Notes: generated by a model not told the origin, from the letters alone. DNA of 33,198 nucleotides from Comamonadaceae bacterium (GCA_014190675.1 BJGT01000026.1:1-33198), one strand, 5' to 3'; positions 15,044 through 23,708 are shown, counted from the first letter of the stretch. Program-made: numbers and translations.

Positions 15044-16492
15044 ATGAACGCTGTATTGAAACCTATCAAAAACCAGGACTATGAAATTGCCGACTTGTCG
15101 TTGGCTGTTTGGGGGCGCAAAGAGATCCGCATTGCCGAGACCGAAATGCCCGGTCTGATGGCGATCCGCGAAGAGTTTGCCAAGGCGCAGCCCCTCAAGG
15201 GCGCGCGCATCACTGGCAGCCTGCACATGACCATACAGACCGCCGTGCTGGTCGAGACCCTGCAGGCACTCGGTGCCCAAGTGCGCTGGGCCTCTTGCAA
15301 CATCTTCTCCACCCAGGACCATGCCGCGGCTGCCCTGGTGGCTGCTGGCACTCCGGTGTTTGCCTACAAGGGCGAGAACCTGGTTGATTACTGGGACTAC
15401 ACCCACCGCATTTTTGAGTTCGGCAGCAAGGGCAGCAAGACCGAAGGCCCGAACATGATTCTGGACGACGGCGGCGACGCCACGCTCCTGATGCACCTGG
15501 GTGCCAAGGCCGAGACCGATATCAAGGTGCTGGCCAAGCCCGGTAGCGAAGAAGAAATTTGCCTGTTCAATAGCATCAAGGCCAAGCTGAAAGTTGACCC
15601 CACCTGGTATAGCCGCCGCCTCAAGCACATCATTGGCGTGACTGAGGAAACCACCACCGGCGTGCTGCGCCTGAACGAAATGTCGGCCAAGGGCACGCTG
15701 GCATTCCGCGCCATCAATGTGAATGATTCGGTCACCAAAAGCAAATTTGACAATCTGTATGGCTGCCGCGAGTCCTTGGTAGACGCCATCAAGCGTGCCA
15801 CTGATGTGATGATTGCCGGCAAGGTGGCGCTGGTGGCCGGTTACGGCGACGTGGGCAAGGGCTCGGCCCAGGCGCTGCGGGCGCTCTCAGCCCAGGTCTG
15901 GGTCACCGAGATCGACCCCATCAACGCCTTGCAGGCCGCGATGGAAGGCTACAAGGTCGTCACCATGGATTACGCTGCCGACAAGGCCGACATTTTTGTC
16001 TCGGCCACCGGCAACAAAAACGTCATTACCTACAAGCACATGGCGGCCATGAAAGACCAGGCCATCGTCTGCAATATCGGCCATTTTGACAACGAAATCG
16101 ATGTCGCCTCGCTGGAGAAGTGCAAGTGGGAAGAGATCAAGCCGCAAGTGGACCATGTGATCTTCCCGGCCAAGGGCAAAACTCCGTCCAAGCGCATCAT
16201 CCTGCTGGCCAAGGGCCGGCTGGTGAACCTGGGCTGCGGTACCGGCCACCCCAGCTTTGTTATGAGCTCGAGCTTTGCCAATCAGACCATCGCCCAGATT
16301 GAGCTCTACAGCAAGCCCAAGGACTACAAGGCAGGTAAGGTCTATGTGCTGCCCAAGCACCTGGACGAAAAAGTGGCGCGTCTGCACCTGAAGAAAGTTG
16401 GCGCCATGCTGACCGAGCTTAGCGACGAGCAGGCCGCGTACATCGGCGTCAGCAAGGCCGGCCCCTACAAGGCCGATACCTACCGCTACTGA
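15044..16492 (+). CDS. ahcY: Adenosylhomocysteinase
   Basis: The 482-residue enzyme reversibly splits S-adenosylhomocysteine into adenosine and homocysteine, relieving product inhibition of methyltransferases. The NAD-binding motif [11 protein letters not shown] is near residues 266-276, and the C-terminus KADTYRY carries the conserved Lys and Tyr that reach the partner subunit's cofactor. The length and the insert after [10 protein letters not shown] fit the long bacterial form rather than the ~430-residue form. The ribosome-binding site GGAG stands 6 bases before the ATG. The stop overlaps the tlyA start by one base (TGATG), and metF follows, so methyl-cycle genes are co-transcribed under the upstream SAH riboswitch. 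Confidence 0.98.
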   Translation: MNAVLKPIKNQDYEIADLSLAVWGRKEIRIAETEMPGLMAIREEFAKAQPLKGARITGSLHMTIQTAVLVETLQALGAQVRWASCNIFSTQDHAAAALVAAGTPVFAYKGENLVDYWDYTHRIFEFGSKGSKTEGPNMILDDGGDATLLMHLGAKAETDIKVLAKPGSEEEICLFNSIKAKLKVDPTWYSRRLKHIIGVTEETTTGVLRLNEMSAKGTLAFRAINVNDSVTKSKFDNLYGCRESLVDAIKRATDVMIAGKVALVAGYGDVGKGSAQALRALSAQVWVTEIDPINALQAAMEGYKVVTMDYAADKADIFVSATGNKNVITYKHMAAMKDQAIVCNIGHFDNEIDVASLEKCKWEEIKPQVDHVIFPAKGKTPSKRIILLAKGRLVNLGCGTGHPSFVMSSSFANQTIAQIELYSKPKDYKAGKVYVLPKHLDEKVARLHLKKVGAMLTELSDEQAAYIGVSKAGPYKADTYRY

Positions 16493-17328
16493 TGCGTGCC
16501 GACCAGCTGCTGGTGCTGCGTCAGCACGCCAGCAGCCGCTCGCAAGCCCAACGCCTGATTGAGGGGGGTCTGCGCTGGCGCGTTGGCGAGGTCTGGAAGA
16601 CCGTTACCAAGAATGGTGACGAGATTCCGCCCGAGGCCGAGCTGCAGCTGCAAGACCTGTCAGAGGCGCGCTATGTGTCGCGCGGTGGCCTCAAGCTCGA
16701 AGCGGCCTTGCTTTGGCTCAAGTTGTCGGTGGCCGGTTGGACCTGCCTCGATGTGGGGCAGTCTACCGGCGGATTTACCGATTGCTTGCTGCAGCAGGGC
16801 GCAGCGCGGGTGGTGGGGGTGGATGTGGGCAGTGCCCAGCTTCACCCTAGCTTGCGTGCCGATCCGCGTGTTCTATGCCTGGAAAAGTGCAATGCCCGTG
16901 CCCTGGATGCTTCTGATTTGATCGCTGCAGATCAAGACGCGACAAGGGCTGGAGGCCTTTTTGATGCTGATTCTGATGCAGTGGCGCAAGCGCCTTTTGA
17001 GCCGCTGTTTGACCTGATCGTGGGCGACTTGTCCTTCATCTCGCAAACTCTGGTGCTGCCGGCCCTGGTGCCGCTGCTCAAACCCGGAGCGGGCCTGCTG
17101 ATGCTGGTCAAACCGCAGTTTGAGCTGCAGCCGGGCCAGGTCGGCAAGGGCGGCATTGTGCGCGATGCGCGTCTGTACCTGCTGGTCGAGCAGCGTCTGC
17201 GCGATTGTTGCGCCGCGCTCGGTTTGCAGGTGGCTGCGTGGTTTGACTCGCCCATCGACGGTGGCGACGGCAACCACGAATTCTTTTTGTACGCGCGCCC
17301 TGTGGGCGAATCCAACACGCGAAGGTAG
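16492..17328 (+). CDS. tlyA: TlyA family rRNA methyltransferase / hemolysin-like protein
   Basis: The 278-residue protein has an N-terminal S4 RNA-binding domain (residues ~1-60) and an FtsJ-like SAM-dependent methyltransferase domain. The SAM site is CLDVGQSTGGFTDCLLQQGA (~85-104). The catalytic set typical of 2'-O-methyltransferases can be followed as Lys68 (GGLKLEAA), Asp in VGDLSFIS, Lys in LVKPQFE and Glu in NHEFFLYARP. Characterised TlyA proteins methylate ribosomal RNA; the hemolysin name is historical. It overlaps the ahcY stop by one base and precedes metF by six bases. Its product SAH is the AhcY substrate, which fits the shared transcript. The exact rRNA target here is not known. 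Confidence 0.92.
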   Translation: MRADQLLVLRQHASSRSQAQRLIEGGLRWRVGEVWKTVTKNGDEIPPEAELQLQDLSEARYVSRGGLKLEAALLWLKLSVAGWTCLDVGQSTGGFTDCLLQQGAARVVGVDVGSAQLHPSLRADPRVLCLEKCNARALDASDLIAADQDATRAGGLFDADSDAVAQAPFEPLFDLIVGDLSFISQTLVLPALVPLLKPGAGLLMLVKPQFELQPGQVGKGGIVRDARLYLLVEQRLRDCCAALGLQVAAWFDSPIDGGDGNHEFFLYARPVGESNTRR

Positions 17329-17334
17329 CTCACC

Positions 17335-18177
17335 ATGAAGCTGATCTCCGAAACGCCCCTGAGTATGGAATTTTTTCCACCCAAAACCCAGGAAGGTGAA
17401 GCCAAGCTGCGCCTGGTGCGTCAGCAACTGTATGCGCTGCGCCCGCAGTTTTGCTCGGTCACCTATGGGGCCGGTGGCTCCACCCAGGCCGGCACCTTCA
17501 ACTGTGTGCGGGAGATACTTGCCGAGGGGGTTAGCGCGGCCTCGCATTTTTCCTGCGTTGGTGCAACCCGCGAGTCAGTCAGCGAGCAACTCGCCGTGCT
17601 GCAGGCCATGGGGGTGCGCCGCTTGGTCGCACTGCGCGGCGACCTGCCCAGCGGTTATGGGGCCCATGGTGCATTTCGCCATGCTAGCGATTTGGTGGCC
17701 TTTGTGCGGGCCCAGACTGGCAGGCATTTTCATATCGAGGTGGCGGCTTATCCGGAAGTGCATCCGCAGGCCGCTTCGCCGGCGGCCGACTTGCAATCCC
17801 TGTTAGCCAAAGAACAGGCCGGCGCCAATGCGGCTATCACGCAGTATTTTTACAACCCCGATGCCTACTTTCGCTTGGTTGACGAGGCGCAGGCGCTGGG
17901 CTTGCGGCTGCCCATCGTGCCGGGCATTTTGCCAATCATCAACTCGGCGCAACTGATGCGTTTCAGCGACGGCTGCGGCGCCGAAATACCGCGCTGGATT
18001 CGCTTGCGCTTGAACAGCTTGGGGGATGATGGCTCGGCGATTCGGGCCTTTGGCCTGGACGTGGTGACTGCCCTGTGCCAACGCCTGCTGGCAGGAGGTG
18101 CACCGGGCTTGCACTTCTACACCATGAACCAGAGTGCTGCAACGCTCGAGATTTGTCGGCGATTGGCGCTCTCATAA
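17335..18177 (+). CDS. metF: Methylenetetrahydrofolate reductase
   Basis: The 280-residue flavoprotein reduces 5,10-methylene-THF to 5-methyl-THF, the methyl donor for methionine synthesis. Family landmarks are the catalytic Glu12 in MEFFPPKT, the VTYGAGGST block (42-50) and the LRGDLPSGYG flavin/folate segment with Asp103. The length matches bacterial MetF without the eukaryotic regulatory domain. GAAGG stands 9 bases before the ATG. As the last gene after ahcY and tlyA, it would share control by the SAH riboswitch. The transcript meets the convergent manC-type gene 33 bases later. Confidence 0.97.
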   Translation: MKLISETPLSMEFFPPKTQEGEAKLRLVRQQLYALRPQFCSVTYGAGGSTQAGTFNCVREILAEGVSAASHFSCVGATRESVSEQLAVLQAMGVRRLVALRGDLPSGYGAHGAFRHASDLVAFVRAQTGRHFHIEVAAYPEVHPQAASPAADLQSLLAKEQAGANAAITQYFYNPDAYFRLVDEAQALGLRLPIVPGILPIINSAQLMRFSDGCGAEIPRWIRLRLNSLGDDGSAIRAFGLDVVTALCQRLLAGGAPGLHFYTMNQSAATLEICRRLALS

Positions 18178-18183
18178 GCCTGC

Positions 18184-18197
18184 CTGCTGCGCAGCAG
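18184..18197. repeat. Perfect palindrome between convergent genes
   Basis: CTGCTGCGCAGCAG is a 14-base perfect palindrome in the 33-base gap between the metF stop and the stop of the convergent nucleotidyltransferase gene. It might weakly stop transcription from either side, but it has no loop and no T-tract. Confidence 0.4.
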
Positions 18198-18210
18198 CCA
18201 AGGGCTAGTT

Positions 18211-19674
18211 CTAGCGCCCGTAGACGTCGTCAAAACGCACGATGTCGTCTTCGCCGAGGTAAGAGCCCGATTGCACCTCGATCATCTCGAGCTGCACCTG
18301 CCCTGGGTTTTCCAGCCGGTGCTGGATGCCAAGCGGGATGAAGGTGGACTGGTTTTCAGACAGCAAAAAAGTCTCGCCATCGCGTGTCACGCGGGCCGTG
18401 CCACTGACCACAATCCAGTGCTCGGCGCGGTGGTGGTGCATTTGCAGCGACAGCATGCCCCCGGGCTTGACCACAATGCGCTTGACCTGAAAGCGTTCGC
18501 CCGCATCCACGCTGTCGTACCAGCCCCAGGGCCGGAACACTTTGCGGTGCAGGCTGCTTTCGCTGCGCCCGAGTTGCTTGAGGCGGTCGACGACTTTCTT
18601 CACATCCTGGGTTCGGTCCTTGTGCACCACCAGCAATGCATCGGCGGTTTCTACCACCACCAGGTCACGCAGGCCGATACAGGCCAGCAGGCGGCCTTGC
18701 GAGATGCTCAGCGTGTTCTGGCAATCGTGCAGCAGCACATCCCCCTGGGCCACATTGCCCTGGGCGTCTTTGGGCAACAGGTTCCACAGCGCGTCCCAGG
18801 CCCCAACGTCCGACCAACCGGCATCCAATGCCAGCACCACCCCCGGGGGCAGTTGGCGCGCTTCGGGGGGCTCGGTGGCTGCCTCGGCGGCGATACGTTC
18901 CATCACCGCATAGTCGATCGAATCGGTCGGGCACTGGGCAAAAGCCTGTGGGTTGACCCGCACAAACTCTCCGTCGGTTTGGCCCTGGTCCCAGGCAGCC
19001 TGGCAGGCGGACAGGATATCGGCTCGGCAGCGACCGATGGCGCTGAGCCAGACCGAGGCCCGCAGCATGAACAGGCCGCTGTTCCATAGGTAGGTTCCGG
19101 CATCCAGGTAGGCCTGGGCGGTGGCCAGATCTGGTTTTTCGACAAACCGGGCGATCTCGCGCGCCGCCCCGTTAGCACCCGGGTAGGGCGCGCCGGCCTC
19201 GATATAGCCATAGCCGGTTTCGGGTGCATCGGGCGCGATGCCAAAGGTCACCACCGCGCCCTGGGTGGCCAGGGCCGCCCCTGCGCTGAGCACCCGCCGG
19301 AACGCGGCCGCGCCGGTGATCACATGGTCGGCCGGCATCACCAGCAAAACTGGGTCTTTGCCCGATTGAGCCGCCGCCAGGGCTGCCAGGGTTAGGGCCG
19401 GGGCGGTATTTTTTCCGTAGGGCTCGAGCAGGATACGCCCCGGCCGCTCCATCAGGCGCAATTGCTCGGCGATCACAAAGCGGTAGTCTTCATTGCACAC
19501 CACCATGGGTGGGCACAGGGTGGCGCCGTCAATGCCCTCGACCCGGCGCACGGTGGCCTGCAAGAGCGAATCAGCGCCGGTGAGTGCCAACAGTTGCTTG
19601 GGGTATTTCTCGCGCGACAGGGGCCACAGTCGGGTGCCAGAGCCGCCGGACAGCACGATGGGTTGAATCAGCAT
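18211..19674 (-). CDS. manC: Mannose-1-phosphate guanylyltransferase / mannose-6-phosphate isomerase
   Basis: The 487-residue bifunctional enzyme should make GDP-mannose and interconvert fructose-6-phosphate and mannose-6-phosphate. The N-terminal nucleotidyltransferase domain has the signature LSGGSGTRLWPLSREKYPKQ (about 8-27) and the sugar-binding FVEKPD segment. The C-terminal cupin (from about residue 380) has PWGWYDSVDAGERFQVKRI and HHHRAEHWIVVSGTA, the metal-binding isomerase core. Length matches ManC/AlgA/CpsB. It is the third minus-strand gene after rlmJ and another nucleotidyltransferase, 44 bases from the latter. GDP-mannose feeds exopolysaccharide or LPS sugars, but no glycosyltransferases are in the window to say which. 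Confidence 0.95.
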   Translation of the reverse strand: MLIQPIVLSGGSGTRLWPLSREKYPKQLLALTGADSLLQATVRRVEGIDGATLCPPMVVCNEDYRFVIAEQLRLMERPGRILLEPYGKNTAPALTLAALAAAQSGKDPVLLVMPADHVITGAAAFRRVLSAGAALATQGAVVTFGIAPDAPETGYGYIEAGAPYPGANGAAREIARFVEKPDLATAQAYLDAGTYLWNSGLFMLRASVWLSAIGRCRADILSACQAAWDQGQTDGEFVRVNPQAFAQCPTDSIDYAVMERIAAEAATEPPEARQLPPGVVLALDAGWSDVGAWDALWNLLPKDAQGNVAQGDVLLHDCQNTLSISQGRLLACIGLRDLVVVETADALLVVHKDRTQDVKKVVDRLKQLGRSESSLHRKVFRPWGWYDSVDAGERFQVKRIVVKPGGMLSLQMHHHRAEHWIVVSGTARVTRDGETFLLSENQSTFIPLGIQHRLENPGQVQLEMIEVQSGSYLGEDDIVRFDDVYGR

Positions 19675-19718
19675 GGGGGCCTATGAATTGAAGGGGTTTG
19701 CGTTGCTTGCCAAGGCGC

Positions 19719-20822
19719 TCAGGCGCGGGCATCGCCCCAGCGCAGCTGGCTGGTGTCGTCGCCCCGGTACAGGGTGTCGCCGTGGCGGTCCACGCAGTAA
19801 TCGGGCGACACAATCATGTCGGTAAAGCGCATGTCCGCAGCAATTCGGGTGTACTCGAACAAAATGCTGCGCACCACCCGCGCACCCGTGCGGATGTGGC
19901 TGCCGTGGCCAATCCAGCTGGGACCGATGATGCTGGCGCCGGGCTCAATGCGTACGCTCGAGCCTATATGCACCGGCCCCTCGATCGTCACCTGGTCCCA
20001 GGCCACCGAGGTGTTCAAGCCGACCCAGATGCCGGGCCGCACCTGACGCCCGGGCATGTTCATTTCGGCCACCTCGCCGCGCAACACACGCTGCAGCACC
20101 GACCAGTAGTCGCTGACCCGGCCGATGTCTATCCAGTTGAAGGGCCGGTTCTGCACATAAAAGGGCAGGCCTTGTGCGACCAACTGCGGAAACAACTGCG
20201 AGCCGATGTCATACACCTGCCCGGGCGGTATCAGGGCCAGCGCTGCGGGCTCGAAAATATAGATGCCGGTACTGGCCAAGGTCGACTTGGCCTGGACCGG
20301 CTGCGGTTTTTCCTGAAAGGACTCGACCCGGCCGTGGGCCCCGGCCACCACGATGCCATAGTTGGACACATCGGCAAGCGGCACGTCCATGGCGACCAGG
20401 CTGGCAATCGCTCCTTTGTCCTGGTGTTCGGCCAGCGCGGCGCCAATGTCCAGGTCAACCAGCGCGTCGCCGCACAGCACCATGGTGGTTTGGTCAAAAA
20501 AGCCACTGAAATCCTGGATGCGCCGCAGACCACCGGCTGAGCCCATCGGGCGGGGCAGGATCTCGCCGTGGTCACGCACGCCTTCGTAGGCGTAACCGAT
20601 CTGCACGCCCCAGCGGTGACCATCGCCAAAGTACTCCTCAATTTTTTGGTGGTGCCAAGCAACATTCACCATGATCTCGGTGATGCCGTGGCGGGCCAGG
20701 TGCTCGACCAGGTACTCCATCACCGGCTTGCCCAAAATCGGCACCATGGGCTTGGGCAGGTCGCGCGTGAGCGGCCGCACGCGGGTGCCTCTTCCGGCTG
20801 CCAAAATCATGCCTTTACCCAT
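19719..20822 (-). CDS. Sugar-phosphate nucleotidyltransferase with C-terminal left-handed beta-helix
   Basis: The 367-residue protein has an N-terminal nucleotidyltransferase domain with GMILAAGRGTRVRPLTRDLP (about 4-23) and KPMVPILGKPVMEYL. A metal/nucleotide Asp lies in LCGDALVDLDI, and the sugar-binding block is FQEKP...GIYIFEP. The C-terminal third shows hexapeptide-like repeats (VTIEGPVHIGSSVRIEPGASIIG), as in GDP-mannose pyrophosphorylase-like enzymes. This argues for a mannose-1-phosphate guanylyltransferase or related role, but RmlA- and GalU-like specificities are not excluded. It starts 70 bases after rlmJ and precedes the ManC-type gene. A minus-strand TACAAT about 48 bases before its start might be its own -10 box. 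Confidence 0.88.
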   Translation of the reverse strand: MGKGMILAAGRGTRVRPLTRDLPKPMVPILGKPVMEYLVEHLARHGITEIMVNVAWHHQKIEEYFGDGHRWGVQIGYAYEGVRDHGEILPRPMGSAGGLRRIQDFSGFFDQTTMVLCGDALVDLDIGAALAEHQDKGAIASLVAMDVPLADVSNYGIVVAGAHGRVESFQEKPQPVQAKSTLASTGIYIFEPAALALIPPGQVYDIGSQLFPQLVAQGLPFYVQNRPFNWIDIGRVSDYWSVLQRVLRGEVAEMNMPGRQVRPGIWVGLNTSVAWDQVTIEGPVHIGSSVRIEPGASIIGPSWIGHGSHIRTGARVVRSILFEYTRIAADMRFTDMIVSPDYCVDRHGDTLYRGDDTSQLRWGDARA

Positions 20823-20891
20823 ATGTGCCTCGGTTGACTCAGTTGATTGCGAGCGCTTACTGGCGCGAATTGTAGTAACGCAGGCTCAGCC

Positions 20892-21833
20892 TCAGCCGCC
20901 CGATTCGACCGCCCAGGCCGCATGCTCGTCTTGCGCGAGTTGTTGGACGAGTTGCGGCAGCGCCGCCTGCAAGGCCGCCTTCAGGGTGTGTGGTGGATTG
21001 ATGATGAACAGGCCGCTCGCAGGCAGGCCGGGACGCTGCACCTCGCCCATCGCATCGGTCGTCAATTTGCTGTTCTTCACGGTCAGGCTGGCATTGAGCC
21101 AAGGGCGTTGCGCTTTGACCGCCAATGTCTTGAGCTTGCGCGGCACATCATGGGCCTCGGGGCGGGGAATCAAGGGGTACCAGGCAATATAGGTGCCGGT
21201 GACAAAGCGCTGTAGCGCATCTGCCAGCATGGCAGGTACGCGGGCGTAATCGCTCTTGATCTCGTAACTGGGGTCGCACAGCACCAGGGCCCGTCTGGCC
21301 GGCGGGGGCAAAAATTTCCTCAGGCCCTCAAACCCGTCTTCCTGCAGCACAGCCACCTGGCGCCCGGCCGCCAATTGGGCGATGTTTGCGCCCAGTGTCT
21401 TGGCGTCGGTTGGGTGCAGCTCAAACAGCTTAAGCCGGTCACGCTCGCGCAGCAGGCGCTGGATGATGAAAGGCGAGCCGGGGTAGACCCGTTGGCTGTT
21501 TTTGCTGTTAAAGCTTGCTACGAGGTCGAGGTAGTCCTGCAGCAGCAGCGCGGTAGGCGCGCTGGTTGCCGCATCAGCAGCAGGATGTTGGTTGGCTTTT
21601 GTCGGCCGCAGCGGGGGAGGGGCGGCAAGGAGGCGTAAAAAACCCTCCGCAGCCTCCCCGCTGGTGCGCGCATAGTCGCCATCTAGCCGGTACAGCCCAG
21701 CCCCGGCATGGGTGTCAAAGACAGTCAGGGCCGTCTGTTTTTGGGTCATATGGCGCAGCACTGCCAAGAGGGTCATGTGCTTGAGCACATCGGCATGGTT
21801 GCCGGCATGAAAAGCGTGGCGGTAACTGAACAT
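20892..21833 (-). CDS. rlmJ: 23S rRNA (adenine-N6) methyltransferase RlmJ
   Basis: The 313-residue protein matches RlmJ, which methylates A2030 of 23S rRNA using SAM. The N-terminus MFSYRHAFHAGNHADVLKH is diagnostic (RlmJ uses this His/Lys-rich segment at the active site). The SAM-binding DTHAGAG follows at 40-46. The catalytic motif is DPSYE (187-191) rather than the usual DPPYE. It is about 30 residues longer than the E. coli enzyme, mostly from a Pro/Ala-rich insert around 70-98. It is transcribed away from rplM, and their promoters share the 210-base gap. The two nucleotidyltransferase genes follow on the same strand. Confidence 0.93.
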   Translation of the reverse strand: MFSYRHAFHAGNHADVLKHMTLLAVLRHMTQKQTALTVFDTHAGAGLYRLDGDYARTSGEAAEGFLRLLAAPPPLRPTKANQHPAADAATSAPTALLLQDYLDLVASFNSKNSQRVYPGSPFIIQRLLRERDRLKLFELHPTDAKTLGANIAQLAAGRQVAVLQEDGFEGLRKFLPPPARRALVLCDPSYEIKSDYARVPAMLADALQRFVTGTYIAWYPLIPRPEAHDVPRKLKTLAVKAQRPWLNASLTVKNSKLTTDAMGEVQRPGLPASGLFIINPPHTLKAALQAALPQLVQQLAQDEHAAWAVESGG

Positions 21834-21879
21834 GGCTTATATGGTAACCGCCACCCTCTGGCGCAAGGCGAAAATCTCC

Positions 21880-21885
21880 TATAAT
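21880..21885 (+). promoter_or_regulatory. -10 box of the rplM-rpsI operon
   Basis: A perfect TATAAT lies 159 bases before the rplM ATG and just before the leader hairpin. The region 17 bases upstream (tctggc) is a poor -35 box. A transcription start near 21892 would make the hairpin the first structure in the RNA. Confidence 0.6.
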
Positions 21886-21889
21886 CTTT

Positions 21890-21931
21890 GGCTTCGCAGC
21901 GCTTTTGTGGCTCCGCGGCGAAGCCATTTTT
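21890..21931 (+). terminator. Terminator-like hairpin in the rplM leader (possible attenuator)
   Basis: GGCTTCGC (21890-21897) pairs perfectly with GCGAAGCC (21918-21925), and ATTTTT follows. Inner bases agcgc and gcgg may extend the fold. It lies in the 5' untranslated leader of rplM, not behind any gene on this strand, so it is better read as an attenuator or a structured leader than as a gene-end terminator. Confidence 0.6.
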
Positions 21932-22043
21932 CTCACCATCTCTAGAGAGTGCGCTGAATGGAACCCCACCTAAGAGATTCCCGTCAGAGGAACGCCGACC
22001 GTGGAAAAGAGCCCGCCAAACCCTCTGTTAAAAGAGAAAACTC

Positions 22044-22475
22044 ATGACCAAAACTTTCAGCGCGAAACCCGCTGATGTGGTGCACGAGTGGTTTGTGGTT
22101 GACGCGACCGACAAGGTCCTCGGACGAGTAGCCAGCGAAGTTGCTCTCCGTTTGCGCGGCAAACACAAGGCCATTTACACGCCCCATGTCGACACCGGTG
22201 ACTTCATTGTCATCATCAATGCAGCCCAGCTGCGTGTTACCGGCGCTAAGCCGCTTGACAAAATTTACTACCGGCACTCCGGTTATCCAGGTGGCATCTC
22301 AGCCACCAACTTCCGAGACATGCAGGCCAAGCACCCTGGCCGCGCCCTGGAGAAAGCTGTCAAGGGCATGTTGCCCAAAGGCCCTCTTGGCTACGCCATG
22401 ATCAAGAAGCTCAAGGTCTACGGTGGTGCACAGCACCCGCACACTGCCCAGCAACCCAAAGTGTTGGAAATTTAA
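22044..22475 (+). CDS. rplM: 50S ribosomal protein L13
   Basis: The 143-residue protein is L13, an early-assembly protein of the large subunit. The signature [19 protein letters not shown] near the N-terminus, the block [13 protein letters not shown], and [20 protein letters not shown] are all typical, and the length is the usual 142-143 residues. Its Shine-Dalgarno is weak (agagaaaactc before ATG). The 159-base leader carries the hairpin described separately. rpsI follows after 11 bases, the standard L13-S9 operon. Confidence 0.98.
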   Translation: MTKTFSAKPADVVHEWFVVDATDKVLGRVASEVALRLRGKHKAIYTPHVDTGDFIVIINAAQLRVTGAKPLDKIYYRHSGYPGGISATNFRDMQAKHPGRALEKAVKGMLPKGPLGYAMIKKLKVYGGAQHPHTAQQPKVLEI

Positions 22476-22486
22476 GGAGCCTTGAC

Positions 22487-22879
22487 ATGATTGGTGATTG
22501 GAACAATGGTACCGGCCGTCGCAAATCCAGCGTCGCGCGGGTCTTCCTGAAAAAAGGCTCTGGCCAGATTGTGGTAAACGGCAAAGACATCGAGAAGTTT
22601 TTCGGTCGTCAAACCTCCATCATGATTTGCAAGCAGCCCCTGATGCTGACCAACCACGCCCAGACCTTTGACATCATGGTCAATGTCGCGGGTGGTGGCG
22701 AATCCGGCCAGGCCGGCGCAGTACGCCACGGCATCACCCGTGCCCTGATCGACTACGACGCCACGCTCAAGCCAGAGCTCAGCAAGGCCGGCTTTGTGAC
22801 CCGGGATGCCCGGGAAGTTGAGCGTAAAAAAGTTGGTTTGCATGGCGCGCGTCGCCGTAAGCAGTTCAGCAAACGCTAA
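22487..22879 (+). CDS. rpsI: 30S ribosomal protein S9
   Basis: The 130-residue protein is S9. It has [20 protein letters not shown] near the N-terminus, the central [14 protein letters not shown] and the basic C-terminal tail [14 protein letters not shown], which reaches the P-site tRNA in the ribosome. AAGGAG precedes the ATG by 8 bases. It is the second gene of the rplM operon, which ends in the strong hairpin at 22912-22949. Confidence 0.98.
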   Translation: MIGDWNNGTGRRKSSVARVFLKKGSGQIVVNGKDIEKFFGRQTSIMICKQPLMLTNHAQTFDIMVNVAGGGESGQAGAVRHGITRALIDYDATLKPELSKAGFVTRDAREVERKKVGLHGARRRKQFSKR

Positions 22880-22911
22880 ACCATCTGGCTGCTGGGCCAA
22901 GCCGCCGCCCC

Positions 22912-22949
22912 ACAAAAGCCGCCCGGAAGAGATTCCTGGCGGCTTTTGT
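22912..22949 (+). terminator. Rho-independent terminator of rplM-rpsI
   Basis: ACAAAAGCCGCC (22912-22923) pairs perfectly with GGCGGCTTTTGT (22938-22949) around a 14-base loop. The T-rich part sits in the descending arm, as in many betaproteobacterial terminators, and A-richness of the ascending arm would let it work on both strands. Confidence 0.85.
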
Positions 22950-22979
22950 TATGGGGTCGCCTGCTAGACTGCAAGGCCT

Positions 22980-23708
22980 ATGCGAACCCGTTTGTTTCTT
23001 CGCCGACTTACTGTCAGTGCGCCCAGAATGGCGGTGCGCAGTGCATTGCCCTGGCCCCTGCGTTGGGTGGTGCTGGCCATCGCCCTGGGTTTCTGCGCTG
23101 CCCTGGCACTGTGGGCCTTCGAGTTCGGGCGCGATATCGCGGGCCTGGAGTCTTCCAGCCGCGAACGCTTGGCGCAAAGCCGAGCCGAGGCGGCCGTACT
23201 GCGGGCTGAACTCGGCGTGGCGATTGAGGCACGGGACAAGGCGCAATCGATCGCCAACACATCGGACACTTTGCTGACGTCGGAAAAAGTCGCGCAAGAG
23301 CGCCTGTTGGCGCAAAATAAGCAGCTCGAAGCAGAAAACCGTGTGCTGCGCGACGACCTTGGTTTTTTTGAGAAGCTTATTCCATCGGGTGGAGGTGGTA
23401 GTATCACAGTCCGCGGTTTCCAAGTAGATGTCAGCGGCGGGCGAGAGATCAAATGGCAGGTTCTGGTGATACAGCCGATGAAAAACCCGGGCGAATTTAA
23501 CGGTCTGTTGGAGTTGAGCTTTTCGGGTTTGCAAAACGGCAAAGCTTGGACGACCAGTTTGCCGGATGGCGCAGTGCCCTTGAAATTGCGCCAGTATGGG
23601 CGGCTGGAAGGCGTGTTGACCCTGCCGCCGCAAACCGTGGTGAGTACCGCCACGGCCAGGGTGCTGGAAGGCGTAATGGTCAAAGCGTCGCAAAGCTTGA
23701 AACTGTAG
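22980..23708 (+). CDS. Membrane-anchored coiled-coil protein, DUF6776-like
   Basis: The 242-residue protein has a short basic N-terminus and one membrane segment (WVVLAIALGFCAALALWAF, about 29-47). A charged heptad-like coiled coil (about 50-125) and a beta-rich C-terminal domain (about 130-242) follow. The pattern matches what I recall of DUF6776, a family found beside bactofilin genes in betaproteobacteria; its function is unknown. The start at 22980 has no Shine-Dalgarno, and a TAGACT hexamer (22965-22970) would put transcription start almost on the ATG, so the mRNA may be leaderless. The ATG at 23028 is an alternative start. The bactofilin gene follows closely. Confidence 0.75.
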   Translation: MRTRLFLRRLTVSAPRMAVRSALPWPLRWVVLAIALGFCAALALWAFEFGRDIAGLESSSRERLAQSRAEAAVLRAELGVAIEARDKAQSIANTSDTLLTSEKVAQERLLAQNKQLEAENRVLRDDLGFFEKLIPSGGGGSITVRGFQVDVSGGREIKWQVLVIQPMKNPGEFNGLLELSFSGLQNGKAWTTSLPDGAVPLKLRQYGRLEGVLTLPPQTVVSTATARVLEGVMVKASQSLKL

